Of a DNA stretch of 64,000 nucleotides, positions 59,949-64,000 are shown piece by piece; the stretch's first letter is position 1, and each line of letters starts with the position of its first letter. The DNA lies in NCBI GenBank assembly GCA_964624795.1, contig CAZUZS010000003.1, positions 62,001 through 126,000 on the forward strand, read 5' to 3'. Under the pieces are notes generated by a model, which was not told the DNA's origin, made no database searches, and was given only the letters and a program-made list of their open reading frames with translations. Both the position numbers and the translations under genes were made by a program. The stretch comes from CAZUZS01 sp964624795 (GTDB lineage Bacteria; Calditrichota; Calditrichia; RBG-13-44-9).

Positions 59949-61796
59949 TTATTTTACTTTTAGAATCTGACCCAGATAAAATTTGATAATATTCAACTGG
60001 GAATTTACCCGTGGTTTGGAGCCAAATTTAATATTTTCGAGAATCCCTTTATATAAATCGCCTTTCTCAAGGTCATCCCGAAACTCCTGTCGACTGATCC
60101 CGGGGCGATAGTGGCCTAACATCCACTTGCCAATATCATACCCCAACAGATGATACATATCCGGCGTTTCGTGCATTTGCTGCCGGAACCGGCTGAGGAA
60201 AGCTTTGTATTCCCAGGCTTGCGGGTCGTAGTAACCGGCGGTTACATAAATGAGCCCGTCCAGGTAAGCCCGCTGCTTCATCAACTGGTCCGGGTCGTTC
60301 CAGCCTTCGTTGCCCAGCAATGTGCATTTAATATTATGAAATGCAAACTGCGGCGCAATGTAGGGGATGTATTCAGGGTAAGTGGCGATGAACAGCCCAT
60401 CGATACCGGTGGACGACACCTGGGTAGAGTCGATATCGCGCCCGCCTTCATCGGAGAACAGAATGTCCGTCATATATTGCTTGAACTGGGCCTGTATGTC
60501 CACATCACTCAAAGTGGAATCGGCAGCTCGTGCAGAATCCCGGAACGTAATGTAAAAACCCTTCTTGCGGATAGCCTTAAACTGGCGCGACAGGTCCTGC
60601 GCATCATCATAATACCACTGCTGCTCCACCACCTCACCACCATTTTCAGTAACGGTTTCCGCAAAGCTCCTGGCGATTGTTTGGCCATATGCATCCGCCG
60701 GAGCTAAAATCGCGAACGTCTTGAATCCCAATTCCTGCACGGCATATTTGGCCAAAAATTGCCCTTTTATCTCTGCATCTGGATTTATCTGGAAGGCATA
60801 CGGACTTAACGCCGCCAATCCATTCTGAGAATTCAAAGGGCTCACATACGGATAAAATTCGTAGCGGGAAAGCAACGCCAATGTGGCAGTTTCATCATTA
60901 TCAATCGGACCGACCACTGCAAGCGGTTGGTTTTTTTCCAAAACCGGCATAGTCGTTTCAATACCTGACAGAACTTCCGGTTCCAGGGTCAGTGTATCCA
61001 GCTCTATCGATTTGGATGGGTCGCGGCTCGCCATCTCATACGCAGCATAGAAGAAACCCTGGGTGATAGCATTACTTATCGCCCTGGAGCCCTCTTGTCC
61101 GGATTTCAATAGCAAAATGCTGTTGCTCGCAATACTCGAGCCTGCACTCTGCTGGAGCAACTGTCGGGCCACATCCGCATAAAGATGATACGGATATTTC
61201 TCGATAAAATTCTCAAGCTCTTGTGTCCCTTTTTCGCGCTGACCACTCCGTATTAATTTTTGTGCCTGGACAATATCCATCAAACCGACAAATGTCTCAT
61301 CGGTGTGATTTTTGCGCAGGTCGTTGATCTCTTTTTCGGTGAGGAATTTATCCATTGTCTGGAAGACATAATCGCCCGCTTTTTCCTTCAGGCGGGAATC
61401 GCTGGAATTGTTCATCACCCATAGCCACTCTTCCGCAGCGTCCTGGTATTTCTGCTCGCGGAAATAAATTGTTCCCATCAAAAAATGGACATCGTCCAGG
61501 TAGGCACTTTCTTTATGGACTTCAATAAAATTATTGCACACAATAAGGGCGGTGCGGTACTCCCCCAATTTATAGTAAGACTTGGCCAGCATGAGTTTTG
61601 TAGCTGTCAAAAAATGTGAAGCCGGGTATTCCTTTAAAATTTGATAAAAAGTTCGTTCCGCATTTTGGTAACGTTCCTGTTCGTACTGAGAAACCCCGTT
61701 TTTAAACATCAGGGAATCGTTCTGCTGCGCAGTGAGTACCTGGCTGGTGATTATCAGAAGGAGAAGGCTTAAAATAATCCTAAACTCTCTCAACAA
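59949..61796 (-). CDS. TPR plus type-1 periplasmic-binding-domain protein (LpoA-like layout)
   Basis: About 615 aa; start is probably a TTG at 61796 or 61793, because GGAGG lies directly upstream and the signal peptide (REFRIILSLLLLIITSQVLT) follows. Residues about 30-240 are tetratricopeptide repeats (GVSQYEQERYQNAERTFYQI; LAKSYYKLGEYRTALIVCNN; FREQKYQDAAEEWLWVM). Residues about 245-610 form a type-1 periplasmic binding fold (PLAVVGPIDNDETATLALLS, PYAFQINPDAEIKGQFLAKY, FAILAPADAYGQTIARSFAE). The order matches LpoA, the activator of penicillin-binding protein PBP1A, but no lipobox is present. A branched-chain amino-acid-type binding protein is the alternative. Confidence 0.78.
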   Translation of the reverse strand: MLREFRIILSLLLLIITSQVLTAQQNDSLMFKNGVSQYEQERYQNAERTFYQILKEYPASHFLTATKLMLAKSYYKLGEYRTALIVCNNFIEVHKESAYLDDVHFLMGTIYFREQKYQDAAEEWLWVMNNSSDSRLKEKAGDYVFQTMDKFLTEKEINDLRKNHTDETFVGLMDIVQAQKLIRSGQREKGTQELENFIEKYPYHLYADVARQLLQQSAGSSIASNSILLLKSGQEGSRAISNAITQGFFYAAYEMASRDPSKSIELDTLTLEPEVLSGIETTMPVLEKNQPLAVVGPIDNDETATLALLSRYEFYPYVSPLNSQNGLAALSPYAFQINPDAEIKGQFLAKYAVQELGFKTFAILAPADAYGQTIARSFAETVTENGGEVVEQQWYYDDAQDLSRQFKAIRKKGFYITFRDSARAADSTLSDVDIQAQFKQYMTDILFSDEGGRDIDSTQVSSTGIDGLFIATYPEYIPYIAPQFAFHNIKCTLLGNEGWNDPDQLMKQRAYLDGLIYVTAGYYDPQAWEYKAFLSRFRQQMHETPDMYHLLGYDIGKWMLGHYRPGISRQEFRDDLEKGDLYKGILENIKFGSKPRVNSQLNIIKFYLGQILKVK

Positions 61797-61808
61797 TTTT
61801 TCCTCCAA

Positions 61809-62062
61809 TTTACCATAAATGTGTATCTATTATTAGGCATGACAATTTAGTAGATCGATCCCGAGATGTCAACTTGAGATATTTTGAGCGACCATTGTAA
61901 TCAAGCACCGGCTCATTTTACGAATTTCCAAATGGTCAACACAATTCCTCTGCTTGGGAAATGTCTCTGAATATCGACACCTGTTCAGTTCAACCGGCTC
62001 TATCAGGCTGGCAATCGCCGGACAGATTGCATTATTTTTCAAATGGATATTGCCGGCTAAGG
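61809..62062 (-). other. Gap between TIM-barrel gene and LpoA-like gene
   Basis: 254 bp. No clear promoter or terminator; short frames on both strands have no ribosome site. Confidence 0.25.
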
Positions 62063-62869
62063 TCATCCGTCTTCCTCAAATTGCCGAATCCACTCCAGGC
62101 TCTCCACTGCTTCCTGCAGATTATGGATCTCCATTATGATCGGCACTTCTATCTTATTTGCCCTGAAGAATGGAAGGTAGTCAATAGCGCCGTTTTTCAT
62201 TCCCCAGTGCAAATCCTGCTTTCCGTTATTGTTATGGGTATGAATCTCGAAAAGATAATCCCTGATCTCATTGAAATAAGGCGATATATCCAACCCCTGG
62301 AGAAATGCATGGGCCGTATCAAAAAGTGCGCCCACATTAGCATGATTGACCTTTTGTAGCATAGCAATTTGACTTTCCCAATTCGACACCATTAACCAAT
62401 TGGGATTGGGCGGTGAATTCTCAAGCGCAATCTTCACGCCGCGTCGCTCACCGTACTCCCCTAATTCCTGTAAATTTTCCACCAGATTCTGGCTGGCTAT
62501 TTCCATCAACCGGGGGATTCCTGCCGCATCGCGATGCAGCATTCCGGCATGAACCGCCATAATTTCCGCGCCGATTTCCTGGCACAGATCAAGATATTTT
62601 TTGTAGCAGTCCATGTTGGCCCGCCGCAAATAGGAATTTATGGTAGCCAAATTGACATCATAAAACGTGGAATGCACAGTCACTCTCAACCCGGAGCGGT
62701 GGATAACATCCCGGAAAAATTGCAGGTCCGGGGCAGTCAAATCTTCCGGCGAAAAGAAAGGACGTTCGCCCCGAATCTCGAGGTATTTGAGCGGATAGTC
62801 CGGCGCCATTTCCGCTACCATTTCGAAATCCTTCCGATTCTCAAAAAAACAGGTAATTCCCCAGTTCAT
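62063..62869 (-). CDS. Sugar phosphate isomerase/epimerase-like TIM barrel
   Basis: 268 aa AP-endonuclease-2-type TIM barrel. Metal-site features: VTVHSTFYDVN, MAVHAGMLHRD, KIALENSPP (Glu ligand), VGALFDTAHAF (Asp and His ligands), EIHTHNNNGKQDLHWG and VPIIMEIHN. This fold covers xylose isomerase, epimerases, myo-inosose dehydratases and endonuclease IV; the substrate cannot be assigned. AGGA seven bases before ATG. Confidence 0.85.
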   Translation of the reverse strand: MNWGITCFFENRKDFEMVAEMAPDYPLKYLEIRGERPFFSPEDLTAPDLQFFRDVIHRSGLRVTVHSTFYDVNLATINSYLRRANMDCYKKYLDLCQEIGAEIMAVHAGMLHRDAAGIPRLMEIASQNLVENLQELGEYGERRGVKIALENSPPNPNWLMVSNWESQIAMLQKVNHANVGALFDTAHAFLQGLDISPYFNEIRDYLFEIHTHNNNGKQDLHWGMKNGAIDYLPFFRANKIEVPIIMEIHNLQEAVESLEWIRQFEEDG

Positions 62870-63011
62870 ACGGCTTTCCTTTTAATTAAAAGTAACTATG
62901 TTTCTTCTATGATGCCAAATGAGAATCATCAATTTAATTATAATTCTGCAACAGGAAAATATTCTTCTGCCCTCCTCTTTCCCCAGTGAAATTACAGCTT
63001 GATTCTACTAC

Positions 63012-64000
63012 TTACTTTTCCCCGGTGAGTTTCGCCGGATCGAGAAGCGCATCCATCTTTTCCGCACTTAAGATGCCTTTTTCGACAACTAAATCCCGAA
63101 TAGATTTGCCTTCCGATATCGCTTCTTCAATCAGTTCGGCGGTCCTCCGGTAGCCGATCTCCGGGTTGAGCACAGTCCCCAGCGCCGCTGAGCTGTGCAT
63201 GTAGTTCCGGCAACGCTCCTCATCTGCCGCAATTCCGCGGATACACTTTTCGTTGAACACCGGCAGGTAATTGACAAGCAGCCGGAAGTTTTGCAGAATA
63301 TTGTAAGCCATCAGAGGCATCATTACGTTCAACTCCATTTGCCCGGCCTGCACCGCCAAAGACACGGCGGTATCGTTCCCCACTATCTGGAAGGAAATCA
63401 TGTTCAGGCATTCCGCCATCACCGGATTGACCTTAGCAGGCATTATGGATGATCCGGGCTGGACAGCCGGCAGCTTGATTTCTGCCAGGCCGGTAGCTGG
63501 TCCCGACGAAAGTAACCGCAAATCGTTGGCGATACGGATAAATTCCAAGGCCAGGTTGCGAAGCCCGGCAGACATTGCCGCCACTGCCTGCCGGCTCTGC
63601 ATGGCCTCACGTAAGTCCGGGGCAGGTCGCAAATCCAGGCCCGTTAACTGCGAAAGTGTTCTGACTATTTCCGCCTGGTAGCCTTTCGGTGTGTTCAACC
63701 CGGTTCCGGCGGCGGTGCCGCCAATCGGCAATTCCAGGAGCTCGTTGGCTGCCGATTGCAGCAACCGGATCGATCTCCGTAACGCTTGTCCGTACGCCCG
63801 AAACTCCTGACCAAGACGAACAGGCACGGCATCCTGAAGGTGTGTCCTGCCCGATTTCAGAATTTGGTGAAATTCTTCCCCTTTTTTCTCGAATGAGGAA
63901 GCCAGGTATGCCAGGATGGGTTTCAATTCATTCCACCGTTCCAGCGCTGAAATTTGAATGGCTGTCGGGAAGGTGTCGTTGGTGGATTGTGACATGTTCA
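63012..64000 (-). CDS. aspA: Aspartase/fumarase family lyase, C-terminal part
   Basis: At least 329 aa; the frame runs off the right edge, since NMSQSTNDTFPTA is an internal motif of this family. Other signatures: SGRTHLQDAVPVRLGQEFRA, GGTAAGTGLNT and the active-site loop GSSIMPAKVNPVMAE. The stretch AGQMELNVMMPLMAYNILQN and NEKCIRGIAADEERCRNYM is nearer aspartate ammonia-lyase than class II fumarase, so a role in aspartate to fumarate plus ammonia is preferred; fumarase is not excluded. Confidence 0.85.
   Translation of the reverse strand, partial: NMSQSTNDTFPTAIQISALERWNELKPILAYLASSFEKKGEEFHQILKSGRTHLQDAVPVRLGQEFRAYGQALRRSIRLLQSAANELLELPIGGTAAGTGLNTPKGYQAEIVRTLSQLTGLDLRPAPDLREAMQSRQAVAAMSAGLRNLALEFIRIANDLRLLSSGPATGLAEIKLPAVQPGSSIMPAKVNPVMAECLNMISFQIVGNDTAVSLAVQAGQMELNVMMPLMAYNILQNFRLLVNYLPVFNEKCIRGIAADEERCRNYMHSSAALGTVLNPEIGYRRTAELIEEAISEGKSIRDLVVEKGILSAEKMDALLDPAKLTGEK

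Overview
The window looks like a scaffolded piece (two 100-N gaps) of a flagellated, diderm bacterial chromosome, probably a metagenome-assembled genome from the FCB superphylum (Calditrichota/KSB1-like) rather than a proteobacterium. The clues are the fused LpxC/FabZ gene, the tamB-bamA-skp-lpxD-lpxC/fabZ-lpxA order, and a flagellar cluster laid out like the long Firmicutes fla/che operon. The taxonomic call is inference. No tRNA, rRNA, CRISPR array, insertion sequence or prophage was seen.

Region 1 (1-28619, minus strand) is one large flagellar locus. In transcription order it reads flgB, flgC, fliE, fliF, fliG, fliH, fliI, fliJ, a YlxF/MotE-like gene, fliK, flgD, a TIGR02530-type gene, flgE, terminator; flbD, motA; motB, fliL, fliM, fliN, fliO, fliP, fliQ, fliR, flhB, flhA, flhF, flhG, a small membrane protein, fliA; then a small charged protein, an HDOD protein and a partial sensor-like protein cut by the left edge. 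Three promoters can be read directly: sigma-54 type (TGGCAT-N5-TTGC) before flgB and before motB, and sigma-28 type (TAAA-N15-TTCGATAA) before flbD-motA. The locus is therefore probably split into three units, with the two stator genes motA and motB under different sigma factors. FliK (1090 aa) and FlgE (701 aa) are both unusually long.

Region 2 (29086-42170, plus strand) is an envelope-biogenesis locus: tamB, bamA, an OmpH/Skp chaperone and a terminator, then lpxD, a 354-bp gap with a structured element, fused lpxC/fabZ, lpxA, a LipM-like octanoyltransferase overlapping lpxA, and rseP (interrupted by an N gap) ending in a terminator.

Region 3 (42407-47540) is mixed: a MmgE/PrpD-family protein, a convergent pair of unknown envelope genes (a three-segment membrane protein and a lipoprotein), and a second unknown membrane protein.

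Region 4 (47875-57981, plus strand) holds mfd, three parvulin-type periplasmic foldases in a row (two lipoproteins and a SurA-like protein), then an NtrC-type sigma-54 activator overlapping a PqqD-like protein, followed by an unrecognised gene. Region 5 (58064-64000, minus strand) carries a 5'-nucleotidase-like phosphoesterase with an altered catalytic motif, a TPR plus type-1 periplasmic-binding-domain protein resembling LpoA in layout, a sugar-phosphate-isomerase-like TIM barrel, and an aspartase/fumarase-family gene cut by the right edge.

The strongest leads for new biology are the sigma-factor split of the stator genes with candidate enhancer sites, the NtrC-PqqD pair, the unknown membrane protein/lipoprotein pair, and the phosphoesterase with a replaced catalytic Asn-His.
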